This document shows, piece by piece, positions 17,485-25,470 of a DNA stretch of 64,000 nucleotides. The position numbers and the translations under genes are program-made. Numbering within the stretch: position 1 is the first letter of the stretch; every line of letters begins with the position of its first letter. Below the pieces are notes generated by a model. It was not told the origin of the DNA and did no database searches. It saw nothing but the letters and a program-made list of their open reading frames with translations. The stretch is from Paenibacillus xylanexedens (lineage in GTDB: Bacteria; Bacillota; Bacilli; Paenibacillales; Paenibacillaceae): positions 2,480,001 through 2,544,000 of the forward strand of contig NZ_CP018620.1 of assembly GCF_001908275.1 (NCBI RefSeq), in the 5' to 3' direction.

Positions 17485-18120
17485 TCAGGAACGCTTGTCC
17501 AGGATATTCGAGTATTTCGGATATAACCGCCGGATGCATTCCGGACAGATGTCATGGGTGAATTCGGCGTGGGTATGCTTCTCCAGATAACTCTCAACGG
17601 AGTTCCAGTGTTCCTCTTCGTCCTTGATTTGTTTGCAGACGGCGCAAATAGGCAGCAGTCCGCGCAATGTGCGCACTTCAGACAATGCCTTCTTCAATTG
17701 GTGTTCTGTCTTTCTCTGTTCGGTAATATCCATGTGTGAAATCAAAGCGAGATCGGTATCCAGAATTGAATTTGCATAAGATAGAGGGGTGAGTTCTACA
17801 CGAAACCACCTCTTTTCGTTGTATACAGTATACACGCAGATGTCATATGTATGATTTCGATTAAAGGGTATTCCGCGTTCTTTCAAATTCTGTGCGACAA
17901 GTGCCATGTTTGCGTTCTTGCCTCGTTTTGCCCAGGCTTCCGTCAGGTGCAGGTAATGTCTATGACTACTGTGTATATCCGGGTTTGGTGAGCATTGACC
18001 GAGTCCCTGTTGCCAGGCACGGTTACAACTTTGGATAATCCAATTGTGATCAACGATGATGAGCTGGTGACGTATGGACTGGAACGACAGCCTCTCCAGA
18101 TCGGATGTAACATGTCTCAT
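17485..18120 (-). CDS. Single PAS-domain protein with an LPICxxCK zinc-type tail
   Basis: A 211-residue protein. Residues about 10-135 form a PAS fold (LIIVDHNWIIQSCNRAW ... WFRVELTPLSYA...LALISHMDITEQRKTEHQLKKAL). Then comes LRGLLPICAVCKQIKDEEEHWNSVESYLEKH and HDICPECI, giving two CxxC pairs. This tail is a known conserved end of many PAS and response-regulator proteins, where it is probably metal-binding. There is no kinase, GGDEF or output domain, so it may act through protein contact or DNA. AGGAGGG precedes ATG 18120. It converges on urtE, with a small HTH gene upstream. Confidence 0.75.
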   Translation of the reverse strand: MRHVTSDLERLSFQSIRHQLIIVDHNWIIQSCNRAWQQGLGQCSPNPDIHSSHRHYLHLTEAWAKRGKNANMALVAQNLKERGIPFNRNHTYDICVYTVYNEKRWFRVELTPLSYANSILDTDLALISHMDITEQRKTEHQLKKALSEVRTLRGLLPICAVCKQIKDEEEHWNSVESYLEKHTHAEFTHDICPECIRRLYPKYSNILDKRS

Positions 18121-18147
18121 GGATAGGACCCTCCTTTGGCAGAAATC

Positions 18148-18351
18148 TTATCTCAGTTCATCTGGAATATCCAAAATATCAGCGACCAGGTGCCTGAATC
18201 GGGTTGCTTTGCGTGTGCCGTGAATAAGATTGGATAAACGATAGGGTGGGATGCCATGCTGTTCACAAAAGGTCTTCTGGTCCACTTGAAGTTCGGTTAG
18301 CCGTCGTTTGATGGCCCATCCGAACGGAGTAACTGGTTTTTTCTTGTTCAA
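18148..18351 (-). CDS. Small HTH protein (67 residues)
   Basis: A short basic protein with an Xre/Cro-like HTH: GWAIKRRLTELQVDQKTFCEQHGIPPYRLSNLIHGTRKAT. The start appears to be TTG 18351 with GGGGTGA 6-7 bases upstream. It ends 27 bases before the PAS gene and is likely co-transcribed with it. The target is unknown. Confidence 0.65.
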   Translation of the reverse strand: MNKKKPVTPFGWAIKRRLTELQVDQKTFCEQHGIPPYRLSNLIHGTRKATRFRHLVADILDIPDELR

Positions 18352-18534
18352 AAGGGTTCACCCCTGATTAGAATGTAGTATTCAGCCGCCCTTTCTTCAT
18401 GTAGAATATATAGAAATGCGAGCTGTATGTTTCATTATATACGTAAATTCGTCATCTAACAATTAAAAAAGACGGAAAAAAGTGTATTTTGTGATGATAA
18501 ATGGCGTAAATACGTAAATAAAACAAATAAAATG

Positions 18535-18576
18535 ACAAAAAACACGTCGGCAAGGAGGTTGCCGCGTGTTTTTTAG
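18535..18576. terminator. Bidirectional terminator between the HTH gene region and the ureF paralog
   Basis: AAAAAACACG-CGGCAA / TTGCCG-CGTGTTTTTT gives a long stem with T-runs on both strands. It ends ureF2 transcription on the minus strand, about 40 bases after the stop. The 180 bases on its left (18352-18534) are AT-rich and hold the presumed promoter of the HTH-PAS pair, with no gene. Confidence 0.85.
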
Positions 18577-18617
18577 TTTGTTTGAATGAAGGGGAGCAGG
18601 TATGAGGAGGAAGAGGA

Positions 18618-19325
18618 TTAGGCCCTGTAGGCATGAAGTCCAGCTCCAAGCATATGGAAACTGGGGAAAAATGATTTCATGGACATCGAGGTTGGCTGTG
18701 CCAGTCCATCCGCAGCCGAGGCGCTGACGGTCTTCCATTCATTCTCCAGATCTGTGGCCAGGCGGACCATCAGATCCTTGGTTGTATCGTTGTTCAGGGG
18801 AATGACTTTGGAGGCTTCGGTTATGCAGGCATTCATGGCTGAATGCAGGTAACCAAGGACCGCCTCTTCGACCGGGATGTCGAGGTGGTGGTTAATCCAG
18901 GCATGAACAGTGGAGAGGCAGCCAACCGAATCGTATTTGGCAAAAATCTGTTCGAGCTGGCTGAATTCAATCCAGGGGTGCAGAGCGCGTGCGAGTCTGA
19001 TCAATCGTTTACCCATGGCGGCAGCTTGTTCTCTGAGATCTCCAGGGGTTCGCTGAACATGGACGAGCTTGTCGATCAGAGCTATCCGCCATGTATCCTT
19101 GTGATCTGCTGCGGTATAGATGCCTTTGATGGCCATACCTTCAAGACGAACGATGCTGGGATGCAACTGACAACGCATGAATGATTCGAGATCTTCAGCA
19201 TTACGAATGGTACCCTCCCTGATATGGATATCCATGCCGAAGGAATGGGTGAACCCTCCAACCTGAATAGAGGAATCAAGCAGTTTGACATAATCGAGCA
19301 GCTTATTCCCACGGTTCACAATCAT
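18618..19325 (-). CDS. UreF paralog outside the urease operon
   Basis: A 235-residue protein clearly homologous to UreF at 9145: LLDYVKLLDSSIQVGGFTHSFGMDIH, IVRLEGMAIKGIY and VHVQRTPGDLREQAAAMGKRLIRLARALHPW align block by block with that protein. The C-terminus differs and is extended (SMKSFFPSFHMLGAGLHAYRA). The start is uncertain: ATG 19325 lies only 3 bases after AGGAGG, whereas GTG 19319 has 9-base spacing and matches the aligned N-terminus of UreF. A perfect GlnR/TnrA box sits 21 bases upstream of the ATG. It is monocistronic, with its own terminator. It may modify urease activation under nitrogen limitation, which is inference. Confidence 0.88.
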   Translation of the reverse strand: MIVNRGNKLLDYVKLLDSSIQVGGFTHSFGMDIHIREGTIRNAEDLESFMRCQLHPSIVRLEGMAIKGIYTAADHKDTWRIALIDKLVHVQRTPGDLREQAAAMGKRLIRLARALHPWIEFSQLEQIFAKYDSVGCLSTVHAWINHHLDIPVEEAVLGYLHSAMNACITEASKVIPLNNDTTKDLMVRLATDLENEWKTVSASAADGLAQPTSMSMKSFFPSFHMLGAGLHAYRA

Positions 19326-19346
19326 TCGCCTCCTGTGTTCGTTAAA

Positions 19347-19363
19347 TGTTACTTAAAGTGACA
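19347..19363 (-). promoter_or_regulatory. GlnR/TnrA box upstream of the ureF paralog
   Basis: TGTTACTTAAAGTGACA fits TGTNA-N7-TNACA exactly and lies between a TATAAA-like minus-strand -10 (19371-19366) and the ribosome site, a repressor-like position. Confidence 0.7.
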
Positions 19364-19706
19364 TTTATATTCCTTTTTGTTTGCTTTATGTTTAAAAATC
19401 CGAATTATATGATAGTTATCATCCCATAAATGTCCGCTTTTTGTCAATAGCATCAGTGAAATTTAATGGATCAAATCTGGGATTTAATATTTGTGTTATT
19501 TTATATAACTTATTGTGTTATTTATGTGGTGAAGTGCAGGGAGGACTACATATAAGGAAGGACTATATATAAATGAATCAACAAGATCGGCTCTTACCGA
19601 AAAAGAGGGGATCAAATCTAATAATATGCAGTTCATGGGTAAAGATGACGAGATTATGCGATTTTTGATGAAAATGCCTAGCTGAAAAAGAAGTATTAAA
19701 AAATAC
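19364..19706. other. AT-rich gene-free stretch
   Basis: No gene. The minus-strand frame at 19496-19738 has no ribosome site and ends in the tRNA promoter. A near-match to the nitrogen box (TGTTATTTTATATAACT, 19494-19510, last base wrong) is noted but not called. Confidence 0.6.
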
Positions 19707-19735
19707 TTTACTTTTAGTTCAGAACCCGGTATAAT
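19707..19735 (+). promoter_or_regulatory. Promoter for tRNA-Leu copy 2
   Basis: -35 TTTACT (19707-19712), 17-bp spacer, consensus -10 TATAAT (19730-19735), 28 bases before the tRNA. Confidence 0.7.
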
Positions 19736-19763
19736 CAACTCTGTTGCCGATTATTTACGACAT

Positions 19764-19846
19764 GCGGTCGTGGTGGAATGGCAGACACGCTATCTTGAGG
19801 GGGTAGTGGGCGTATGCCCGTGGAGGTTCGAGTCCTCTCGACCGCA
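19764..19846 (+). tRNA. tRNA-Leu(GAG), second copy
   Basis: Same cloverleaf as 6726-6808, with compensating changes only in the variable arm (GGGCGTATGCCC instead of GGGTGTATACCC). It is a single-tRNA transcript with its own promoter and terminator. Confidence 0.94.
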
Positions 19847-19862
19847 TCATATGAACGATTAA

Positions 19863-19901
19863 AAAGAAGCTTTCCGTTAATGGAAAGCTTCTTTTTTTTT
19901 G
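19863..19901 (+). terminator. Terminator after tRNA-Leu copy 2
   Basis: The perfect stem AAGAAGCTTTCC / GGAAAGCTTCTT is followed by a T-run of about ten. Confidence 0.9.
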
Positions 19902-19997
19902 TCTTTTGCGAACAGTATGACATCAAAGTTGAGAAAAAAAGGCCATCCATTACCGGGGCAATGGTGCTCTACCTTCCGGCTACGGGTGGCCAATGTA

Positions 19998-20477
19998 TTA
20001 TTTTTGCAGCAAATTCTTGATATCTTCTTCAATCTTGTCCGGTGTTGTTTTGGGAGCATAACGTTTAATGACCTGTCCGTTCTGATCCACGAGGAATTTG
20101 GTGAAATTCCATTTGATTGCTTTGGAGCCGAGCAGGCCAGGAGCTTCTGTGCTAAGGTGTTGGAAAAGAGGGTGAGCGCTTGAGCCGTTCACATCAATTT
20201 TCTCAAACATGGGGAAGCTCACGCCATAATTCATCTGACAGAACTCGGCAATATCGTCGGAAGATCCTTTTTCCTGTGCAAACTGGTTGCTTGGGAAACC
20301 AAGGACTTCAAATGGCGCATCCTGGAACTTGTCTTGCAATTCTTGCAGACCTTTGAATTGAGGGGTAAGTCCGCATGAGCTTGCCGTATTCACAATCAGG
20401 AGCACTTTGTCACGGTAGTCGGACATTTCAACTTCTTGACCGCGAAGGGTATTCACTTTGTAATCGTAGACTGTCAT
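19998..20477 (-). CDS. Glutathione peroxidase family thiol peroxidase
   Basis: A 159-residue enzyme of the GPx/BsaA family. Peroxidatic Cys35 in NTASSCGLTPQ (Cys instead of selenocysteine), Gln65 in FPSNQF, and Trp-Asn 123-124 in IKWNFTKFLVD make the active-site tetrad. In Firmicutes such proteins usually use thioredoxin rather than glutathione. Cys80 in AEFCQM may be the resolving cysteine. ATGGAGGCGATTTAG precedes ATG 20477. Monocistronic. No clear PerR box is seen upstream. Confidence 0.92.
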   Translation of the reverse strand: MTVYDYKVNTLRGQEVEMSDYRDKVLLIVNTASSCGLTPQFKGLQELQDKFQDAPFEVLGFPSNQFAQEKGSSDDIAEFCQMNYGVSFPMFEKIDVNGSSAHPLFQHLSTEAPGLLGSKAIKWNFTKFLVDQNGQVIKRYAPKTTPDKIEEDIKNLLQK

Positions 20478-20482
20478 CTAAA

Positions 20483-20786
20483 TCGCCTCCATTTATTTAC
20501 TCTTATATCTTCTATTATATTGGTTACAATTAAATAATGCAAAACTTATATGGTGTTAAAAGAATCAAAACAGGCAAGTTGTGCAGAATACGTGAATGAA
20601 TTGCGAAGTGATTTTCGTCAGAGTGAGAATTAGATAGCCTTGAAGAGATGGATAGAGTATAACCTTATTGTAAGCGTTATTATGGATGAGTATTGGCAAA
20701 AATCTGCCGATTCGGTGATCTGTGAGGACTTTACACCGTCATGGCACGGGTGTATGATTCATAACGTAATTTCAATTTAAACTAAA
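20483..20786. other. Gene-free stretch upstream of the riboswitch
   Basis: No open frame worth calling. It contains the presumed promoter of the peroxidase gene on the left and, on the right, a weak sigma-A candidate (TTGTAT 20787-20792, 18-bp spacer, GATAAT 20811-20816) that could drive the riboswitch transcript. Confidence 0.5.
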
Positions 20787-20852
20787 TTGTATATGAAAAA
20801 CGAAACAAACGATAATATCGCTCGATCTTATCTTAAGATATACGAACGATGT

Positions 20853-21014
20853 TTTAATCGCTGAGTTTCCATTCATTCATGAGTGGAAAACGGGGGAACC
20901 AACGGAATGCGCTGTCCAGGACAGTAGGCATTCATGGGGTGAATTTTCCGGTGACAGCCGGAAATAGGGCGACTCTCGCGCCCGAATCCGTCAGCTAACC
21001 TCGTAAGCGTTAAA
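20853..21014 (+). promoter_or_regulatory. ydaO-type cyclic-di-AMP riboswitch aptamer
   Basis: Closing helix TTAATCGCT with AGCGTTAA, then the signature blocks CGGGGGAACCAA (20891-20902), GGGGTGAA (20936-20943), AGGGCGACTCTCGCGCCCG and the highly conserved AATCCGTCAGCTAACCTCGTAAGCGT (20985-21010). These are the hallmarks of the ydaO/yuaA class, which binds c-di-AMP and usually lowers expression when the ligand is abundant. A hairpin CATGGCG/CGCCATG (21043-21060) and an intrinsic terminator follow, giving a transcription-control layout for the gene at 21140. Confidence 0.93.
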
Positions 21015-21068
21015 GGGAGAGGCAACAAGCCGTACGCTGGTTCATGGCGTTTTCGCCATGGATTCTTT

Positions 21069-21113
21069 AAGAAGCGTTCGGGAGGCCTTGGTCCCCCACG
21101 CTTCTTTTTTGTT
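21069..21113 (+). terminator. Riboswitch expression-platform terminator
   Basis: The stem AAGAAGCG...CGCTTCTT with an inner GGGA/TCCC is followed by TTTTTT and lies 27 bases before the start of the controlled gene. Confidence 0.85.
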
Positions 21114-21139
21114 GTCTTTTCACGCCAAGGGAGGAACGA

Positions 21140-21538
21140 ATGATGGATACTGAGATGATCTTAGTGACTGCTCCAAATGAAGCAGGACGCAAATTTATCA
21201 AATTGCTGATGTACAAAAAAATGCCGTTTGCCGTTCTAACCAACAGTGCAGGGGAAGAGCGCCGACTCCGTAGAATCGGAGTAGAACATGTCATTCGCAT
21301 GAATACGGCTGCAGCTCAAAAATGGTTTTTGCCGCAGGGCAGCGTAGGCAACGTGTTTATTTTCGAGAACAGCCTGAATCTGACCTGTCGTTATTTACAG
21401 ATCTGCCGTTCATGGACATCGAAATCCCTGTGCGTCATTACGGAGCAGAGTCATCCTAAGGGCATCTATCGGGGCATGGGCGCAGACCGGATTGTATATT
21501 CGCTCAATGGGGAAGTTGGCTTTCTCCTCAATGGTTAA
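21140..21538 (+). CDS. Orphan Rossmann-like protein controlled by the c-di-AMP riboswitch
   Basis: A 132-residue protein I cannot assign to a named family. It looks like a single alpha/beta nucleotide-binding unit: strand EMILVTAPNEAGRKFIKLLMYKKM, strand FAVLTNSAGEERRLRRIGVEHVIRMN, then VGNVFIFENSLNLTCRYLQICRSWTSKSLCVITEQ and GADRIVYSLNGEVGFLL. This layout recalls the TrkA/KtrA N-terminal domain or a dehydrogenase half-domain, but no GxGxxG motif is present. c-di-AMP riboswitches commonly sit before potassium-transport and wall genes, so a link to potassium or osmotic balance is a reasonable inference. AAGGGAGG precedes ATG 21140/21143. Monocistronic. Confidence 0.7.
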   Translation: MMDTEMILVTAPNEAGRKFIKLLMYKKMPFAVLTNSAGEERRLRRIGVEHVIRMNTAAAQKWFLPQGSVGNVFIFENSLNLTCRYLQICRSWTSKSLCVITEQSHPKGIYRGMGADRIVYSLNGEVGFLLNG

Positions 21539-21607
21539 TGCCATAGCTTGTGATTGCTCAGGTGTGAGGTGCCTGTTATAATTGAATGTATCGATAAACG
21601 GAAGTTT

Positions 21608-21643
21608 GAGGAGACTCATGCAAGATGGTGAGTCTTCTTTTTT
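21608..21643 (+). terminator. Terminator after the riboswitch gene
   Basis: The stem GAGACTCA / TGAGTCTT is followed by CTTTTTT, just before the HAD gene's ribosome site. Confidence 0.7.
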
Positions 21644-21665
21644 ATGCTTACAAGGAGGAATTGGC

Positions 21666-22349
21666 GTGCCGGATGTGGGTGGATTAAAGTGGTTGTTTTT
21701 TGATGTTGGAGATACACTGGTGGATGAATGGGAGCCGGTTGATGATATTATCGGACAGTTCGTCCGTGAAGCTTGTGCTTTGGGGTATCCGGTGACAATT
21801 GAGGCGGTACGCGAACTGTTCGCGAACTGTTACCGAAAATATGAGCAATGGCCTATGAGAGTGGCGATTCGCACATTTGTTGAAGACGAGGGGCATCAGA
21901 AACAGATTCAGGACAAGCTGAAGTTTCAAAAAGATCTTGAACGTCCTTTTCCTTCAGCGGATTCTGTTCTTCAGCAGTTGTCACGGCATTATCACATTGG
22001 CATTATTGCCAATCAGAGTCCTGGAACGGAAGAGAGACTGGAAAGCTACGGACTGCGGAAGTATGTTGATGTTCTGGCCTGCTCGGCTGAAGAAGGGGTG
22101 TCCAAGCCAGATCCCGAGTTATACGCTGTGGCCCTGAAACAGGCAGGCTGCGCGCCAGAGGAAGCCGTCATGGTCGGGGATCGGATCGATAATGACATTA
22201 TTCCTGCTCGGAAGCTGGGCATGCGTACGATTCGAATTATGCAGGGTTACGGAAGATTCCAGCCAGAACTATCGGATGACCAACGTGCGGATTGGACTGT
22301 TGATTCATTGGATCAACTTCTGCCGTTACTGATGCCAAATCAGGATTAG
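21666..22349 (+). CDS. HAD-superfamily hydrolase
   Basis: A 227-residue HAD enzyme with motif I FFDVGDTLVDEW (the first Asp being the nucleophile), motif II as IANQS, Lys in SKPDPELYAVAL and motif IV VGDRIDNDI. The alpha-helical cap inserted after motif I places it with the subclass I (haloacid dehalogenase/phosphoglycolate phosphatase-like) enzymes. The substrate is unknown. GTG 21666 is chosen since AAGGAGG lies 7 bases upstream, inside the longer frame that begins in the preceding terminator. Converges on the NRAMP gene. Confidence 0.85.
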   Translation: MPDVGGLKWLFFDVGDTLVDEWEPVDDIIGQFVREACALGYPVTIEAVRELFANCYRKYEQWPMRVAIRTFVEDEGHQKQIQDKLKFQKDLERPFPSADSVLQQLSRHYHIGIIANQSPGTEERLESYGLRKYVDVLACSAEEGVSKPDPELYAVALKQAGCAPEEAVMVGDRIDNDIIPARKLGMRTIRIMQGYGRFQPELSDDQRADWTVDSLDQLLPLLMPNQD

Positions 22350-22380
22350 ATGCAGATGGTTGTTTATTGGATTGCAACAA

Positions 22381-22434
22381 TAAAGGCTGATCAACTTGGG
22401 TATAGAATACCGGAGTTGATCAGCCTTTTTAGTA
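22381..22434. terminator. Bidirectional terminator between the HAD and NRAMP genes
   Basis: The 15-bp stem AAAGGCTGATCAACT / AGTTGATCAGCCTTT has an inner GGTAT/ATACC hairpin and T/A runs on both sides. Confidence 0.9.
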
Positions 22435-22454
22435 TTTTGTCGATAAGAACGAGA

Positions 22455-23807
22455 TTAGAACAAGCGGATCGTCTGAATGATCAGATATACATTCAGCACA
22501 ACGATAATCGCGGCAATGACCCATGAGATGATTTTGAGCCACAATTTGTTGGCGAATGCACCCATGCTTTTTTTATCACTCGTGAACATCACCAGGGGAA
22601 TTACAGCAAAGGGCAATTGAAGCGACAGCACGACCTGGCTCAAAATGAGCAGTTCTTCTGTGCCGTGTTCTCCTGCAATCGCTGTAACAATTACCGCCGG
22701 GATGATGGCGATCAGACGTGTGACCAGTCTGCGCAGCCAAGCCGGAATTCGAATGTTCAGGAAACCTTCCATAACGATCTGCCCAGCGAGTGTACCTGTA
22801 AGGGTAGAGTTCTGACCTGATGCTAACAGCGCCACACCGAACAGAATACTTGCAACCGTAGTACCCAATAGAGGTGTCAGCAGATGGTAGGCATCTGCGA
22901 TCTCGGCAACCTGCGTCATACCAGCACTGTGGAATACAGCAGCAGATACAATCAGGATGGCTGCATTAATGAACAGGGCAAGTGTCAGTGCGATTGTCGA
23001 GTCCATGGTCGAGTACCGAATAGCTTCTTTTTTACCCTGTGGTGTCTGTTCGATCTGACGGGTCTGCACAATGGAAGAATGCAGGTACAGATTATGCGGC
23101 ATCACGGTTGCCCCTATAATACCGATGGCGATATAGAGCATAGCCGGGTTTTGTAGAATCTCAACATTTGGTACAAAACCATGGAGAACACCGCCCATAT
23201 CCGGTTTTGCCAGGAACAGGTCAATCCCGAAGCAGAGGGCAATGGTCGCCATCAGCACAATGACAAGTGTTTCCAAAGCGCGGAAGCCTTTGTTTTGCAG
23301 CACAAGAATCAGGAGTACATCAACTGCGGTGATGATAACGCCGTATAACATGGGGATGTTAAATAACAGCTTTAACGCGATGGCAGAACCTATGACCTCA
23401 GCCAGATCAGTAGCTGCAATGGCAAGCTCACACAGTATCCATAACATCATGACAACAGGCATGCTGAAGCGTTCGCGACAGGCTTGGGCCAGATCCCGTC
23501 CAGTGACGATTCCAAGCTTTCCGGCTAACGATTGAAGTACAACGGCCATCAGGTTCGAGAGCAGGATGACGGATAACAAGGTATACCCGAACTGCGAGCC
23601 ACCTGCGATATCTGTTGCCCAGTTACCGGGGTCCATGTAACCTACGGCAACGAGGTATCCTGGGCCTACAAAGGCGAGAAATTTCTTCCACCATGCAGCA
23701 TTCTGCGGAACTTTCATGGAACTATGTGCTTCTCCAAGGGAAGGGGTCATGCCCGCAGTAGACAATGATTCTCTTGAAGGAGCGTTGAACGGATTTTTTT
23801 TACTCAT
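22455..23807 (-). CDS. mntH: NRAMP-family divalent metal transporter (Mn/Fe)
   Basis: A 450-residue proton-coupled divalent cation importer with about 11 membrane segments. The metal-binding helix TM1 carries [12 protein letters not shown] (Asp and Asn ligands), TM6 carries the AxxMPH motif as [13 protein letters not shown], and the intracellular loop shows [20 protein letters not shown]. Manganese is the usual substrate in Bacillales. The soluble N-terminus is about 45 residues. ATG 23807 is followed by [15 protein letters not shown] candidate MntR operator lies about 110 bases upstream, consistent with manganese repression. Confidence 0.92.
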   Translation of the reverse strand: MSKKNPFNAPSRESLSTAGMTPSLGEAHSSMKVPQNAAWWKKFLAFVGPGYLVAVGYMDPGNWATDIAGGSQFGYTLLSVILLSNLMAVVLQSLAGKLGIVTGRDLAQACRERFSMPVVMMLWILCELAIAATDLAEVIGSAIALKLLFNIPMLYGVIITAVDVLLILVLQNKGFRALETLVIVLMATIALCFGIDLFLAKPDMGGVLHGFVPNVEILQNPAMLYIAIGIIGATVMPHNLYLHSSIVQTRQIEQTPQGKKEAIRYSTMDSTIALTLALFINAAILIVSAAVFHSAGMTQVAEIADAYHLLTPLLGTTVASILFGVALLASGQNSTLTGTLAGQIVMEGFLNIRIPAWLRRLVTRLIAIIPAVIVTAIAGEHGTEELLILSQVVLSLQLPFAVIPLVMFTSDKKSMGAFANKLWLKIISWVIAAIIVVLNVYLIIQTIRLF

Positions 23808-23913
23808 ACGATAATCACCTGACTTTGAATTATTGATTTGGAAATATTGATGCGGGACAAACCGCTCATGATATATCTAAATTTTTATGTTTATTGTTAC
23901 ATTGTACTCCTTC

Positions 23914-23939
23914 AATAATTTTTGTCTAGTGCAACTTTT
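23914..23939 (-). promoter_or_regulatory. Candidate MntR operator of the NRAMP gene
   Basis: The minus strand reads AAAAGTTGCACTAGACAAAA, resembling the imperfect palindrome AAATTTTGC-N-GCAAACTT-like sites bound by MntR. The match is partial. Confidence 0.35.
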
Positions 23940-24149
23940 ATGTATTAACACAAAAATTTCGGTTCTAATTTGAAGATGCCCCTTCGTATATTAACCAACC
24001 TTGGGAAAAATACAGCCATGGCGTTGAAATGCATGAAAATAATAAAGTTGTAAAAGCTTATAAAGAACTAAAATGCGTTTCAAAATGAGCCAGAAGTTTA
24101 AATTGAAAGGAAGGCAGTAAAAACTAAATGGATAAGGGAGAGATTCTTA
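23940..24149. other. Gene-free leader before ohr
   Basis: No gene and no clear OhrR palindrome. It must contain the ohr promoter. Confidence 0.4.
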
Positions 24150-24569
24150 ATGGAAGCTTTATATACAGCAGTAGCGACAGTTAAAGGTGGACGTACAGGT
24201 TCAGTAACTTCTTCGGATGGCGTGCTCAAACATGATTTGAAAATGCCGAAAGAGCTTGGAGGTTCCGGTGGTGAAGGTACCAACCCTGAACAGCTCTTCG
24301 CAGCTGGATATGGAGCATGTTATGAGAGTGCCCTTGCCAATGTTGCTCGTAAAGCAGGTGTGAAATTGGAGAATGTGGTCGTTACAAGTAACGTATCCAT
24401 TGGTAAAGACCCTGCGGATGACGGTTTTCAATTATCTGTTCGCCTGGACGTGAGTATGCCTGGTGTGGATCACAGTCAAGCAGAAGATCTGGCCCGCAAG
24501 GCACATGATTTCTGTCCATATTCCAAAGCAACACGCGGCAACATTGATGTTGTATTAAACGTAGTTTAA
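24150..24569 (+). CDS. Organic hydroperoxide resistance protein (Ohr, OsmC superfamily)
   Basis: A 139-residue thiol peroxidase that reduces organic and lipid hydroperoxides, normally with lipoyl thiols. The two catalytic cysteines are Cys57 in YGACYESALANVAR and Cys122 in HDFCPYSKATRGNI. GGSGGEGTNPEQLFAAGY and the C-terminal NIDVVLNV are standard. Length matches the Ohr group rather than the longer OsmC/YhfA types. AAGGGAGAG precedes the ATG. No ohrR-like MarR gene lies beside it, so its regulator must be elsewhere. Confidence 0.92.
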   Translation: MEALYTAVATVKGGRTGSVTSSDGVLKHDLKMPKELGGSGGEGTNPEQLFAAGYGACYESALANVARKAGVKLENVVVTSNVSIGKDPADDGFQLSVRLDVSMPGVDHSQAEDLARKAHDFCPYSKATRGNIDVVLNVV

Positions 24570-24634
24570 GATTTGACTCCTGGTAAGTAAAGGGAACATA
24601 TAGAGCAGGTTATCCCAGATACCTGATGTTCGAC

Positions 24635-24674
24635 TACAAAGCCCTGCTGGCAATCGGCAGGGTTTTGTGTTGAT
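24635..24674 (+). terminator. Terminator after ohr
   Basis: The stem ACAAAGCCCTGC / GCAGGGTTTTGT is followed by GTTGATT. The T-run is mostly inside the stem. Confidence 0.7.
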
Positions 24675-24779
24675 TATCATATAAGGACATGATGCAGGAG
24701 ATTAGATGCCAGATCGCGTACTATTTTACATAATTGCACTCTCACTTCATGCTACACATTCCATAAAGGGGGAACAAAG

Positions 24780-25025
24780 ATGAGTATTGAAGAGATGATC
24801 GAGCGGCGATTTGTGTGTACGAAATGCAGAGGCACGGATTGTAACATTAAGGAAGTTTCCATGTCAGGAGCAGGCCTGAGCAAGATGTTCGATATACAGC
24901 ATAACCACTACCTGTTCGTGGCTTGTGCTTCCTGCGGGTATGTTGAAGTATTTGATCCGGATGTCTTGAAAGGGAAAAAACAGGGGCAGGTAGGGACTAT
25001 TCTGGATATTCTGTTTGGCGGATAG
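24780..25025 (+). CDS. Small zinc-ribbon protein
   Basis: An 81-residue protein with two CxxC pairs: CTKCRGTDC (residues about 13-21) and CASCGYVEVFDPDVL (about 49-52), forming a zinc ribbon. The spacing and the CGYVEVF end match the short 'zinc ribbon, nucleic-acid-binding' proteins that are common in Bacillales and uncharacterised. GGGGGAACAAAG precedes the ATG. No operon partner. Confidence 0.75.
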   Translation: MSIEEMIERRFVCTKCRGTDCNIKEVSMSGAGLSKMFDIQHNHYLFVACASCGYVEVFDPDVLKGKKQGQVGTILDILFGG

Positions 25026-25124
25026 ACATGCGCGAGTTGACATTGAACTGAATTTTCTTTAATATAACTTAGTACTGAGTAGTGTCATTGCATGAACCAA
25101 ATTTGAATTAAACAGGTGATATCC

Positions 25125-25403
25125 ATGTCTTATAGACCGCGTATTGCAGATTTAGAATTAGCTTATGGTAACAAGGAAGACGGATTGTACGAATTTAAAA
25201 TGAATTTGGTAGACGGTACAAAATGCCGTGTATTCTACTCCCGTTCCCCGGAATGGAAGATGACCAATATCAGTCGTTTGCAGAAAACGCCTTGTCCAGT
25301 ATGTCGCAAAGATTTTATTTGCAAATGTATGGACCAGTGGGCAAGTGACCTGCATCAACAAATGATCGATGACCAATGGATGGAAAAGGCAGTTACGGAG
25401 TAA
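25125..25403 (+). CDS. Small cysteine-rich protein of unknown function
   Basis: A 92-residue protein, MSYRPRIADLELAYGN..., with one four-cysteine cluster (TPCPVCRKDFICKCMDQW) that probably binds zinc. I do not recognise a family. ATG 25125 has AGGTGAT 4-5 bases upstream; a GTG at 25116 is in frame and less likely. It stands alone between the zinc-ribbon gene and a remnant repeat. A function cannot be inferred beyond metal binding. Confidence 0.65.
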   Translation: MSYRPRIADLELAYGNKEDGLYEFKMNLVDGTKCRVFYSRSPEWKMTNISRLQKTPCPVCRKDFICKCMDQWASDLHQQMIDDQWMEKAVTE

Positions 25404-25470
25404 TTGTCGGACAGATACGAGCGTAGGCACAGTGCCTGCGCTCTTTTTCTTTCTATTTCCCATTAATGCT

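Noticed and set aside
19494..19510. Fourth nitrogen-box-like sequence TGTTATTTTATATAACT
   Set aside because: Last base breaks the consensus and no gene starts nearby.
20669..20682. Possible CcpA cre site TGTAAGCGTTATTA
   Set aside because: One key base off and no promoter placed next to it.
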